From Butyricimonas muris (GTDB lineage: Bacteria > Bacteroidota > Bacteroidia > Bacteroidales > Marinifilaceae): DNA of 64,000 bases. Shown here in pieces: positions 33,809 through 42,913 of this stretch. Each line of letters starts with the position of its first letter. Position 1 is the first letter of the stretch. The position numbers and the translations under genes were made by a program. The DNA is taken from NCBI RefSeq assembly GCF_046365375.1, contig NZ_JBKEIT010000003.1, forward strand, positions 492,522 to 556,521, given 5' to 3'. The notes under the pieces were generated by a model. It worked only from the letters and a program-made list of their open reading frames with translations, did no database searches and was not told the origin of the DNA.

Positions 33809-34999
33809 CGTTTGGAAAACCTCCGTTGCCCGGTGGAATATCCCGTGCAGGTAGGCGATGGTCATTCCGTAGTTGCTGACGGGGATGCCGGCTTCGATGG
33901 CAGGTTGGAGGCGGTTTTTAAGTTGTTTGCCCGTGATCATGCAACCGCCGCATTGGATGACCATGGCGTAGTCGGTGATGGGGCGGGTGATGGCGTCCAG
34001 TCCCGCGATGAAATCGAATTGAAAGTTTTTGCCCGTGTAATCCTGTAACCAACGGGGTATTTTGTGCCGCCCGATGTCCTCGCATGACACGTGGTGGGAG
34101 CAGGATTCGAGCATGAGCACGCGATCGCCCTCTTGCAGTCGTTCTATCCGGGGAGTACCTTTCATGTAAGCGTCGAAGTTCCCCTTGTGGCGTGCCAGCA
34201 CGATGCTGAAACTTGTCAGCGGTATTTCGGGCGGAACGAGTGCCGCTACTTTTTTAAATACTTGACTGTCCGTGATCGCGAGGCGGGGACGTATCCCAGT
34301 ATTCGCGAGGAAACGGGTGATCTCTTCCGGTTGCAGGACGATGGCGGTGGCGTGGTTGTCGAGTATGTCGCGGAGCATTTGTACTTGTGGAAGGATCATG
34401 CGTCCGGCGGGAGCCTCGGAGTCGATCGGGGTGACGAGCAACACGATGTCACCCGGGGCAATCAAGTCGCCGACGAGCGATCGCGGGCTGTCGTTTTCCG
34501 CGTGCCACACGCTTTTCAAGGCATCCAGAACGGGAGTGGTATCCGTGTCGCGGGTCGAGAAGTCGATGACCGGACAACTGTATTCCCGCGCGAGGCGTTC
34601 CTTCAATGCCGGCGAGAGGGGAGCTTCGTCCTTTTTGTTGTGAATGATAAGGAAGGGGAGTTTCTGTTTCTTGAAACGCCCGGCGAGTTGCCGCTCGTGT
34701 TCCCCGAATTGATTGCCCGCGATGACAAGGATGGCGATGTCGGCTAGCGAGATGGCGTCACGTGTTTTCGCTATGCGTGCTTCACCCAGCGCGCCGGAGT
34801 CGTCAACGCCCGCCGTGTCGATAAATATGACCGACGCGAAGCCGGGAATCTCGTAGCTTCTTTTCACGAGGTCGGTAGTCGTTCCGGCAACGTCCGAAAC
34901 GATAGCTATATTCTGGCCTGTCAAGGTGTTGATCAAGGAACTTTTTCCACTGTTGCGGCGACCTAACAGGATGATGTGTAGTTTGTTGTCTTTGCCCAT
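33803..34999 (-). CDS. hydF: [FeFe]-hydrogenase H-cluster maturation GTPase HydF
   Basis: 398 residues. The N-terminal GTPase domain has P-loop GRRNSGKSSL, an IFIDTAGVDD switch and an IHNKKDE motif. The C-terminal part holds the HydF iron-sulfur ligands (HHVSCEDIGRHKIPRWL and QCGGCM). HydF is the scaffold on which the diiron subcluster is built before transfer to HydA. HydE, HydG and HydA are not in the window, which is unusual since hydF is often beside them; the rest must be elsewhere. Confidence 0.95.
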   Translation of the reverse strand: MGKDNKLHIILLGRRNSGKSSLINTLTGQNIAIVSDVAGTTTDLVKRSYEIPGFASVIFIDTAGVDDSGALGEARIAKTRDAISLADIAILVIAGNQFGEHERQLAGRFKKQKLPFLIIHNKKDEAPLSPALKERLAREYSCPVIDFSTRDTDTTPVLDALKSVWHAENDSPRSLVGDLIAPGDIVLLVTPIDSEAPAGRMILPQVQMLRDILDNHATAIVLQPEEITRFLANTGIRPRLAITDSQVFKKVAALVPPEIPLTSFSIVLARHKGNFDAYMKGTPRIERLQEGDRVLMLESCSHHVSCEDIGRHKIPRWLQDYTGKNFQFDFIAGLDAITRPITDYAMVIQCGGCMITGKQLKNRLQPAIEAGIPVSNYGMTIAYLHGIFHRATEVFQTK

Positions 35000-35006
35000 G
35001 GGGGAG

Positions 35007-35176
35007 AGTTTATAAGGTTTATAAAGTTTGTAAGGTTTATAAGGTTCATAAAGTTCATAAAGTAACGGGAGTTCTTCGGACAGTGTTTATCGGCAGCTCA
35101 AGCTGCCGTGGACAAAGCGCCCCGCAGGGGTCTATAAACCTTATAAACTTTATGAACTTTATAAACTTTATGAACT
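35007..35176. repeat. Family-1 inverted repeat element with conserved core, copy 2
   Basis: The left arm has six 9-bp units (AGTTTATAA, GGTTTATAA, AGTTTGTAA, GGTTTATAA, GGTTCATAA, AGTTCATAA), the right arm about five complementary units. The core (about 35064-35130) is inverted relative to the copies at 22673 and 48805. It includes TCGGACAGTGTTTATCGGCAG and a GCTCAAGC-centred stem. It fills the gap between hydF and the response-regulator gene, whose stop lies 3 bp beyond. Confidence 0.85.
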
Positions 35177-35179
35177 GTT

Positions 35180-36331
35180 TTATCTGTACATTTTCACGTC
35201 TTCCCGGGTGATGGTATTTCCGCCGAGAATGACCAACCGTTCCACGACGTTGCGTAGTTCACGAATATTACCCGTCCATTCGCACTCCTTGAGGGCGTCG
35301 ATAGCGTCCGCGTCGATGCTTTTCGGGGCGATGCCCATTTCGGTGCAGATATCTGTCAGGAAATGGGGAACCAGTATTTCGATATCTTCCAACCGTTGAT
35401 TTAATGGCGGGACGTCGATGATGATGACGCTTAGGCGGTGGTAGAGGTCTTCCCGGAAATTACCCCGCTTGATTTCTTCTTTCAGATTTTTGTTCGTGGC
35501 TGCGATTACGCGTACGTCAACGTTGATGTCCGCGTCACCGCCCACGCGGGTTATTTTCTGCTCCTGCAAGGCGCGTAACACTTTTGCTTGTGCGCTGAGG
35601 CTCATGTCGCCGATCTCGTCCAGAAAGAGGGTGCCGCCGGTGGCTAACTCGAACTTTCCTTTCTTTTGCTTGATGGCGGAGGTGAAAGAACCTTTCTCGT
35701 GCCCGAACAATTCGCTCTCGATCAGTTCGGAGGGAATAGCGGCACAGTTTACTTCCACGAAAGTGCTTTCTTTCCGGTGACTGAGCTCGTGCAACTGGTG
35801 GGCTACCAGTTCTTTGCCGCAGCCGTTCGGTCCCGTGACGAGCACGCGGGCATCGGAGGCTGCCACTTTCTCGATTATGGAGCGCACGCGGTTGAGCGCA
35901 TCGGATTGACCGATCATCTCGTATTTCTTGCTGACTTTGTTTTTCAGCGTTTTGGTTTCGTGTATCAGCAAGTGTTTGTCTGTCGCATTCTTTATGGTGA
36001 TCAACAACCGGTTCAAGTCCAGCGGTTTCTCGATAAAGTCGTAGGCTCCTTTCTTGATGGCCTCGATTGCCGTGTCTATCGTTCCGTGTCCCGATATCAT
36101 GATAACCGGGGTGTCGGCGGAAAACTCCTTGATACGTTCCAGTACTTCGATGCCCTCCATTTTGGGCATTTTTATATCGCAAAATACAATATCCGGTTTC
36201 TCCGATTTCACTGCCACGAGTCCTTCCATGCCGTTCTCGGCAAGCACGATTTCGTGTCCCTCGTACTGGAGAATATCTTTCATGGAATTGCGGATACTCC
36301 TCTCGTCGTCAATCACAAGTATTTTTGTCAT
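35180..36331 (-). CDS. NtrC-like response regulator without HTH domain
   Basis: 383 residues from the ATG at 36331 (MTKILVIDDE); upstream in-frame sequence belongs to a repeat. The receiver domain has Asp52 as phosphorylation site. The AAA+ domain has a Walker A variant GPNGCGKE (167-174), Walker B LFLDEI (235-240) and the R-finger region. Two oddities: the sigma-54-contact loop is GSFTSA (214-219) instead of GAFTGA, and the protein ends right after the AAA+ lid (NTITREDVKMYR), with no Fis-type DNA-binding helix-turn-helix. It may act on sigma-54 from solution or not at all. No partner kinase is adjacent. Confidence 0.88.
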   Translation of the reverse strand: MTKILVIDDERSIRNSMKDILQYEGHEIVLAENGMEGLVAVKSEKPDIVFCDIKMPKMEGIEVLERIKEFSADTPVIMISGHGTIDTAIEAIKKGAYDFIEKPLDLNRLLITIKNATDKHLLIHETKTLKNKVSKKYEMIGQSDALNRVRSIIEKVAASDARVLVTGPNGCGKELVAHQLHELSHRKESTFVEVNCAAIPSELIESELFGHEKGSFTSAIKQKKGKFELATGGTLFLDEIGDMSLSAQAKVLRALQEQKITRVGGDADINVDVRVIAATNKNLKEEIKRGNFREDLYHRLSVIIIDVPPLNQRLEDIEILVPHFLTDICTEMGIAPKSIDADAIDALKECEWTGNIRELRNVVERLVILGGNTITREDVKMYR

Positions 36332-36396
36332 AGTACATCTTTTTTGTCTCACGGCAAATTTAGTATTTATTTTTGGATATGGGAAGGGGTAAGATA

Positions 36397-36566
36397 AAAG
36401 TTGCAAGTTACTTTCGCCTTCGGCGAGTTGCAGGTTACAACCAAAATAAAGTTTTACCCGCGGCGAAACTTTATTTTGATTATTCCCGGGAAATAAGTAT
36501 TTTTGAGTGATTTTATAACTTGCCGAAGGCAAATGCAACTTGCAACTTTTGCCGAAGGCAAAACTT
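36397..36566. repeat. Family-2 inverted repeat element with stem-forming core
   Basis: Left arm AGTTGCA, AGTTACT, CGCCTTCGGCG, AGTTGCA, GGTTACA; right arm ACTTGCCGAAGGCAAATGCAAC and GCAACTTTTGCCGAAGGC. Inside is an extra stem, AAAATAAAGTTT paired with AAACTTTATTTT (about 36441-36477). It lies between the divergent regulator and patatin genes, so it occupies both promoter regions. Confidence 0.7.
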
Positions 36567-36574
36567 AATAAACT

Positions 36575-38764
36575 ATGAAGCGGTCTTTGGTTTTTCTTCT
36601 TGTATTATTTCTTGTATTGGATGTTCAGGCGCAGCGCAAAAAGGTGGGGTTGGTGTTAAGTGGCGGCGGGGCGAAAGGAGTGGCGCATATCGGTGTGTTG
36701 AAGGTGCTGGAAGAGGCGGGTATCCCGATAGATTATATCGCAGGCACGAGTATGGGGGCTCTCGTGGGGGCTTTGTACTCGATCGGTTATGACGCGCGCA
36801 CGATGGATAGTCTGGTGAGGGCGCAGGACTGGATGTTTTTGTTGAGTGATAAAGTGTATCGTTATAACCTGCCTTTCTCGGAGAAAGAGGAAACGGAGAA
36901 ATATCTTGTTTCCGTGCCGATTAAGAACAATCGCGAGCTGAAGATCCCGTCGGGGTTTATCAGCGGACAGAATATATTCAACCTGTTTTCCGATTTGACG
37001 ATAGGGTATCACGATTCGCTTGATTTCCACCGGTTGCCGATCCCGTTCGCTTGCGTGGCAAGTAATCTGGTGGACGGCAAGGAGGTGGTGCAGGATCGCG
37101 GGACTTTGCCGCTTGCCATGCGCGCGAGTATGGCTATCCCGGGGGTGTTCGCCCCGGTGAGAAGGGACGGGATGGTGCTGGTAGACGGGGGAATATCGAA
37201 TAATTTCCCGGTGGATATAGCGAAAGAAATGGGTGCTGATATTATCATCGGGGTGGACGTGCAGGCGGAATTGAAAGACGCTTCCGGTCTGGAGTCGGTG
37301 ACGGGAATTATCGACCAGATGACCTCGTTTCTGGGAATCCAGAAGTACGAGGAAAACAAGAAGATGGTAAACGTGTATATAAAACCGGACGTGTACCCGT
37401 ACTCTGCCGCCAGTTTCTCGACCCGGGCAGTCGATACTTTGATTATGCGGGGGGAAGAAGTTGCCCGTGCCCAATGGGACGAGTTGATGAAGCTGAAACG
37501 CGAACTGGGAATACCGGAGAGTAAGAATGCCGCGGATACGGAGGATAAAGTGGTGCTTCTGAACGATACGCTCACGATAGATGAAGTACATTTGACGGGG
37601 ATTGACGCGCGGGACGAGAAATGGTTGAGAAAGAAGATACGGATCAAGAATTATAGCCGCATCACGTTAAATGACCTGCATCACGCGATAGCCGAGTTGT
37701 ACGGTATCGGGGCTTTCTCTAGCGTGAGCTACAAGTTGAGCGGGGGACCGGTGTATGACTTGGAACTGATTCTGAAACAGAAGCCCATGAGTTCGTTGAA
37801 TCTCGGGTTCCGTTTCGACTCGGAGGAGATGGCGGCGATATTGTTGAACACGACGATATCGCACAAGGAGTTGCGGGGGTCCCGCCTTTCGCTGACCGGG
37901 CGATTGAGTATGAATCCTTACGTGAAGTTGAATTATTCCCTCGGGAATACTTTCCTGCGGAGGTTCGAGCTGGGGTACACGTTCAAGTATAATAATCTGG
38001 ATATTTACCACAAGGGGAAAAAGCAGGATAATATAGAGTACGCTTACCACAAGGTGGAGTTGGGCGGTTCGGATATTTATTTCCGGAATTTCAAGATGCA
38101 GATCGGGGCGCGTTACGAGTATTTCAATTACGAGTCGTTCCTGTTCTCGGATCGGGATCATAATATTAGGGTAAAACCGGAAGGTTTTTTCAGCTACTAT
38201 GGGTTGGCGCATCTGGAAACATTCGACAAGCGTTATTACCCCACGAGAGGGATCTCGTTGAAAGTCGATTACTCGCTTTACACGGATAATTTCCTGACGT
38301 ACAATGACGGTGCGCCGTTCTCGGCAATCGGTTTGGATTTCGAGAGCGTGTTGTCCATTACCCGGCGCGTGAAGTTTATTCCCTCGATATACGGTCGGGT
38401 ATTGATCGGGAATAATATCCCTTATTCTTACTTGAATTGCATGGGAGGTGACGTTGCCGGACGGTATGTCGACCAGCAGTTGCCGTTCCTCGGTATCCAG
38501 CATCTGGAGATATTCGACAATTCGCTGGTGGTGGCTAAAATCATGTTGCGCTATAATCTCGGGCGGAATCATTATATATCTTTGTCCGGGAATTACGCCA
38601 AGCAGGATGCCAATTTCTTTGACGTGTTCGGGGGCGATGATATTATTGGCGGGGGCGTGGGATACTCGTACGATAGTTTCGTGGGACCGATTGACGTCAC
38701 TTTCTCGCTGTCGGATTGGTCGAAGAAACTAGGGTTCTACTTTAATTTGGGATATTACTTTTAA
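36575..38764 (+). CDS. PlpD-type patatin phospholipase with outer-membrane barrel
   Basis: 729 residues with a signal peptide (to VQAQ). The patatin domain (~24-310) has the oxyanion loop GGGAKG, nucleophile Ser59 in GTSMG and Asp204 in DGG, so the catalytic dyad is intact. A POTRA-like segment (~325-395; EVHLTGIDARDEKWL...LYGIGAFSSVSYKL) joins it to a 16-strand-type barrel (~400-729, ending YYF). This is the type Vd secretion plan of PlpD: a lipid acyl hydrolase placed at the surface by its own barrel. It leads an envelope cluster with apbE (6 bp downstream). Confidence 0.9.
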   Translation: MKRSLVFLLVLFLVLDVQAQRKKVGLVLSGGGAKGVAHIGVLKVLEEAGIPIDYIAGTSMGALVGALYSIGYDARTMDSLVRAQDWMFLLSDKVYRYNLPFSEKEETEKYLVSVPIKNNRELKIPSGFISGQNIFNLFSDLTIGYHDSLDFHRLPIPFACVASNLVDGKEVVQDRGTLPLAMRASMAIPGVFAPVRRDGMVLVDGGISNNFPVDIAKEMGADIIIGVDVQAELKDASGLESVTGIIDQMTSFLGIQKYEENKKMVNVYIKPDVYPYSAASFSTRAVDTLIMRGEEVARAQWDELMKLKRELGIPESKNAADTEDKVVLLNDTLTIDEVHLTGIDARDEKWLRKKIRIKNYSRITLNDLHHAIAELYGIGAFSSVSYKLSGGPVYDLELILKQKPMSSLNLGFRFDSEEMAAILLNTTISHKELRGSRLSLTGRLSMNPYVKLNYSLGNTFLRRFELGYTFKYNNLDIYHKGKKQDNIEYAYHKVELGGSDIYFRNFKMQIGARYEYFNYESFLFSDRDHNIRVKPEGFFSYYGLAHLETFDKRYYPTRGISLKVDYSLYTDNFLTYNDGAPFSAIGLDFESVLSITRRVKFIPSIYGRVLIGNNIPYSYLNCMGGDVAGRYVDQQLPFLGIQHLEIFDNSLVVAKIMLRYNLGRNHYISLSGNYAKQDANFFDVFGGDDIIGGGVGYSYDSFVGPIDVTFSLSDWSKKLGFYFNLGYYF

Positions 38765-38770
38765 GGTTTT

Positions 38771-39760
38771 ATGAAGAGATTGGGGATTATTATTTGCGTG
38801 TTAATAGCATGCGCGGGATGTCAACGGAACATGTACCGGTTCACCGAGGGAACGGTGTACGGTACTACCTATCATATATCTTACAAGAGTGACAAGGATT
38901 ACGCGGCGGAGATACGCCGGGAGATGGAGTGCGTGAACGAATCGCTTTCCATGTTTAACAAGAAATCGACGATAGCCCGCTTGAACCGGGGGGAGACAGA
39001 CCGGACGGATTCGCTGTTCGTGAGATTGTTCGCGAAGGCGGCAGAGATACACGCGAAGACAGGGGGTGCATTCGACATCACCGTGGCACCGCTGGTGAAC
39101 GCGTGGGGGTTCGGTTACAAGAACGAGCGGTTGCCGTCGGCGGAGAAAGTGGACTCGTTGCTGCGATACGTGGGGATGGAGAAGTTGAAAATAGAGGACG
39201 GTCGGCTTGTCAAGGCGGTCGAGGGAATCCAGATGGATGCCAGTTCGATAGCCAAAGGGTTGGGCGTGGATCTGGTAGCGGAGTTTCTCGAGGGGCAAGG
39301 TGTCCGGGATTACATGGTGGAGATTGGCGGGGAGGTCCGGGTGAAGGGACAAAGTAATAAATCCCGCCCGTGGCATATCGGTATCGACAAACCGATAGAT
39401 GACGAGGCGGCTTCTCGCAGGGAGTTGCAATTCGTGCTGGAAATGGGAGAGGGTGCGTTGGCGACATCGGGTAATTATCGCAGGTTTTACGTCGTGGACG
39501 GGAAAAAATATTCCCACACGATAAACCCCAAGACGGGTTTTCCTGTCCAACAGGATATACTGGGGGCTTCCGTGTACGCTCCCACGTGTATGGAAGCGGA
39601 TGCTTACGCCACGGCTTTTATGGTGCTGGGTATGGAGAAAGCGAAGGAAATAGTGGAGGCCAATCCTAGCGTGGAGGCTTGTTTTATATATCAAAATGAA
39701 CAGGGAGAGCGTGAAGTGTGGGTGTCTGAAAAGTTGAAAACATTGATATTGAAAGATTAG
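38771..39760 (+). CDS. apbE: FAD:protein FMN transferase, lipoprotein
   Basis: 329 residues with a lipobox (CAGC, Cys17), so it is anchored in the periplasm. ApbE landmarks: EGTVYGTTYHISY, the SMFNKKSTIARLNRG segment, GGAFDITVAPLVNAWGFG, DASSIAKGLGVDLVAEFLE, GGEVRVKGQ and HTINPKTGFPV. It transfers FMN to Thr residues of flavoproteins such as Na+-NQR and Rnf subunits, none of which is in the window. It sits between two surface-barrel genes in a tight operon. Confidence 0.95.
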   Translation: MKRLGIIICVLIACAGCQRNMYRFTEGTVYGTTYHISYKSDKDYAAEIRREMECVNESLSMFNKKSTIARLNRGETDRTDSLFVRLFAKAAEIHAKTGGAFDITVAPLVNAWGFGYKNERLPSAEKVDSLLRYVGMEKLKIEDGRLVKAVEGIQMDASSIAKGLGVDLVAEFLEGQGVRDYMVEIGGEVRVKGQSNKSRPWHIGIDKPIDDEAASRRELQFVLEMGEGALATSGNYRRFYVVDGKKYSHTINPKTGFPVQQDILGASVYAPTCMEADAYATAFMVLGMEKAKEIVEANPSVEACFIYQNEQGEREVWVSEKLKTLILKD

Positions 39761-39778
39761 TTCTGTCAGGTGAAAGTA

Positions 39779-41677
39779 ATGATTCGTTTATTGATATTGG
39801 TTCTAGCATGGGTTTTACTCGTGGAAAGTCGCGCCGGAGCGAGACCTTTATCAGGAAACGCATGCTTGTCGCTATCGCGGGACACTGTGAAACAAAACAG
39901 TAAAATCTTCCTGCCCGATAGTCTGATTCAAGACACACTCCGGTACGAGTATTCCAAGATTAAAAAGGTGGCTTACCGTCGTAAATGGACGAAGGAGCTT
40001 TACAAGATGATATTCGTTAATCCCCGGAAATATAATATCGATATTGTTGAAACGGAGAATAGTGAAGACCGTTATAAGCCGTACCGGGGAAAAATGATCC
40101 GGGAGATTCGTGTCAAAGTGTTGCCTCCTTTCGGGACGAGTGTCAATGACACGATTACTTACGGGCAGGATAGCTTGCAGTGGATTCTTGCCCTCGCCAA
40201 TTCCATTCACCAGAAGTCCGCCGAGCGGGTGATTAAAAAGCAAATGACGGTGAAGCCGGGGATGTATATCGATCCCTTCGAGTTGGTTCAGAACGAGCAA
40301 TTGCTGAAGGAAATGTCCAATGTCGATGATGCTTTGATAGGGATCGAGCGAGTGGCGGGCGACACGACGATGGTCGATCTGGTGGTGGTGTGCAAGGACG
40401 AGTTCTCGTGGACGGGAGAAGTGTGGAGTAATTTCTTGAATTCCGTGGACATGGGTATCGAAACCAAGAACTTGTTCAAGTTGGGGCATATGGTACATTA
40501 CGAGGCCAGTTACCGTGGGCGTAAAGACCAGAAGTGGGGAAATCTGATCGAGTACAAGGCGGCGAATGTCGTGGGAACGCACATGGATTTCTACGGGATG
40601 TACGAGAATACCTTTAATCAAGAAGTTTTGCGCGTGCAAATGGATAAACGATTCCTGACATACAAGACGAAATGGGCGGGGGGAGCTGCTTTTAGCCGGG
40701 TGTACTCGTCCAAAACGTTGGTGGACAGGGATATCACGAAGCCGATAGAGTCGTTTAATTACCAGTTATGGGATTTTTGGGGAGGGACATCTTTTTACTT
40801 GAACGAGAAATTCAGTTATAACCGGATATTTTACCTGACGGGACGTTACACGGGGACCAAGTTCGTGGATCGTCCGCAAGTAACGAGTGATTCGAATCAT
40901 TTTTATTACGACCGTAACCGGATCATGGGGGCTTTGACATTCACGAAAATAAAGTATTTTAAAGCGAACTTGATCTATGATTTCGGGCGCACGGAGGATA
41001 TCCCTTCCGGTTTGTCCGGCACGTTGCTTTTCGGTTACGAGAAAAGTGATTTCACGGAGTACGGTTATCTCGGCACAGAATGGCATTACTCGTGGTTTGA
41101 CAAATACAAGGATAACTTTTACTCGTGGTACGCGGCATTGGGTTCTTTCTGGAACGGCTACACGGCGGAAAGCGGCGTGTTTAAGGCCGGGGCGCAGTTT
41201 ATTAGCCCGCTGTACGAGTTGTCCCGGTATCGGTTACGTTTTTACAGTAACATGGATTACGTGCTGGGATTCAAGCGGAATCCAGACGATTATATCTATT
41301 TCGAAGACGCGAATATACGGGGTTTCGATACCGATACGATACGGGGTAAACAACGTCTTTCCGGTTCCGTGTCGACAACACTTTTCCTGCCGTATATCAA
41401 GCGGGGATTCCGGGCATCTGTGACTACTTTCGTGGATTGGGGGGTACTTGCCAGAGAGGATAAATCGATATTTAAAAGTCAGTCGTACTGGGGGATTGGG
41501 TTCAGTCTGAATTTGCGTAATGATAATTTGATTCTAAAGAATTTAAGCATACGTTTTGCTTTTTACCCGAAGGTTCCGCCTGACGCCCACTTGATCGAGG
41601 TGGATGCCTCTAGCCGACGGAAAACAGGGTTTTATGATTACCGTGTCTATAAACCGGACGCGATTAAATACGAGTAG
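39779..41677 (+). CDS. Large outer-membrane barrel protein with periplasmic POTRA-like region
   Basis: 632 residues from the ATG at 39779, which has an AGGTGA sequence in front; a GTG nine bases upstream is also open. A signal peptide is followed by a periplasmic region (~50-230) with strand-helix units (GKMIREIRVKVLPPFG...QKSAERVIKKQMTVKPGMYIDPF...VDLVVVCKDEFSW), like a POTRA domain of Omp85 proteins. A barrel region follows to ~610. The last residues (YRVYKPDAIKYE) extend past a typical terminal strand. The cargo is unknown. It follows patatin-barrel and apbE genes in one operon. Confidence 0.7.
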   Translation: MIRLLILVLAWVLLVESRAGARPLSGNACLSLSRDTVKQNSKIFLPDSLIQDTLRYEYSKIKKVAYRRKWTKELYKMIFVNPRKYNIDIVETENSEDRYKPYRGKMIREIRVKVLPPFGTSVNDTITYGQDSLQWILALANSIHQKSAERVIKKQMTVKPGMYIDPFELVQNEQLLKEMSNVDDALIGIERVAGDTTMVDLVVVCKDEFSWTGEVWSNFLNSVDMGIETKNLFKLGHMVHYEASYRGRKDQKWGNLIEYKAANVVGTHMDFYGMYENTFNQEVLRVQMDKRFLTYKTKWAGGAAFSRVYSSKTLVDRDITKPIESFNYQLWDFWGGTSFYLNEKFSYNRIFYLTGRYTGTKFVDRPQVTSDSNHFYYDRNRIMGALTFTKIKYFKANLIYDFGRTEDIPSGLSGTLLFGYEKSDFTEYGYLGTEWHYSWFDKYKDNFYSWYAALGSFWNGYTAESGVFKAGAQFISPLYELSRYRLRFYSNMDYVLGFKRNPDDYIYFEDANIRGFDTDTIRGKQRLSGSVSTTLFLPYIKRGFRASVTTFVDWGVLAREDKSIFKSQSYWGIGFSLNLRNDNLILKNLSIRFAFYPKVPPDAHLIEVDASSRRKTGFYDYRVYKPDAIKYE

Positions 41678-41749
41678 ATCAACGGTATTTCGATACACTT
41701 TTTAACTAGATTCGTTTTAAATAGGCTTCCGAAATTCCCCGAGAAGTTG

Positions 41750-41757
41750 TATCTTTG
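41750..41757 (+). promoter_or_regulatory. -7 box upstream of the antiporter gene
   Basis: TATCTTTG, 21 bases before the ATG at 41779, matches the Bacteroidetes -7 consensus. The T-rich sequence at about 41700-41720 may hold the -33 element. Confidence 0.55.
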
Positions 41758-41778
41758 CGGTAAATTAATTTGGAGAGG

Positions 41779-42912
41779 ATGAAGAAGGTTTTTTTGTTTT
41801 CTATTTTTTTACTTTGCGGCTTATTTTTTTCTCAAATACTCCCGTCCGCCATGGGAGAAATGTACGGGAGTTTTTATAGTGTATGTAAATGGCTGATGTT
41901 TATCTGCCTTGCGTTTATCATGATAAACGTCGGACGGGAGTTCGAGTTGGATAAGACGAAATGGAGATCTTATACCACCGATTATTTTATCGCCATGGCG
42001 ACTGCCGCCGTACCTTGGTTACTGATCGCTTTCTATTATATTTTCTTTTTGGACACGGGGCTTTCGTGGCAGAATAATTTGCTGATCAGCCGGTTTGCCG
42101 CCCCGACGTCGGCAGGAATATTGTTCACGATGCTGGCTGCCGCCGGACTGAAACGGGAGTGGATTTACAAGAAGACACAGGTACTTGCCATATTTGACGA
42201 TTTGGATACGATTCTTTTGATGATTCCCTTGCAGATATTAATGATTGGTTTCAAGTGGCAGTTGTTCGTGATTATACTGGTCGTTTGCGTGCTTCTGATC
42301 TTCGGGTGGAAGCGTTTGAGTTCGCTAAATCTGCCACAGTCGTGGAGGGCTATTTTGCTTTATTCCGTGTGTATCGTGGCAGCGTTCGAGAGCGTGTACC
42401 TGATCACGAAATCGCTCATGGGACAGGACGGGGCAATTCATATCGAGGTGTTGTTGCCCGCTTTCGTGCTGGGGATGGTGATGAAGACGGTTCACAAGCA
42501 TTCGCGCGAGGAAGAGAGGGCGTCCAGCTTTATTTCCTACTTGTTTATGTTCCTCGTGGGATTGAGTACGCCGATCTTTATCGGTCTGGAAACCGGAGGC
42601 GACAGTATGCCCGGGTGGGGGGTGCTTATCTTTCACGTGATTGTCGTGACGGTGCTTTCTAATCTGGGAAAGATGTTCCCGCTGTTTTTCTATCGTGACC
42701 GGAAGATACAGGAACGGTTGGCTCTGTCAATCGGTATGTTTACCCGCGGTGAAGTGGGAGCGGGGATTATCGTGATTGCCATGGGTTACCAGTTGGGCGG
42801 TCCGGCATTGATTATCTCTATCCTTAGTCTGGTGCTGAATCTCGTGTTGACCGGATTCTTCGTGGTTGCCGTGAAACGTATCTCGCAGAGCGTGTATGGG
42901 GTTAAAGAATAG
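41779..42912 (+). CDS. Cation:proton antiporter (CPA2-like)
   Basis: 377 residues with about 12 membrane helices. I start at the ATG at 41779; a TTG nine bases upstream remains possible. Family landmarks include FIMINVGREFELD near the second helix, APTSAGILFTMLAAAGL, IFDDLDTILLMIPLQI (the acidic pair in the transport path) and a GEVGAGIIVIAMGYQLGG near the end. It should exchange Na+ or K+ for protons across the inner membrane. There is no cytoplasmic TrkA-type domain. Confidence 0.8.
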   Translation: MKKVFLFSIFLLCGLFFSQILPSAMGEMYGSFYSVCKWLMFICLAFIMINVGREFELDKTKWRSYTTDYFIAMATAAVPWLLIAFYYIFFLDTGLSWQNNLLISRFAAPTSAGILFTMLAAAGLKREWIYKKTQVLAIFDDLDTILLMIPLQILMIGFKWQLFVIILVVCVLLIFGWKRLSSLNLPQSWRAILLYSVCIVAAFESVYLITKSLMGQDGAIHIEVLLPAFVLGMVMKTVHKHSREEERASSFISYLFMFLVGLSTPIFIGLETGGDSMPGWGVLIFHVIVVTVLSNLGKMFPLFFYRDRKIQERLALSIGMFTRGEVGAGIIVIAMGYQLGGPALIISILSLVLNLVLTGFFVVAVKRISQSVYGVKE

Positions 42913-42913
42913 T

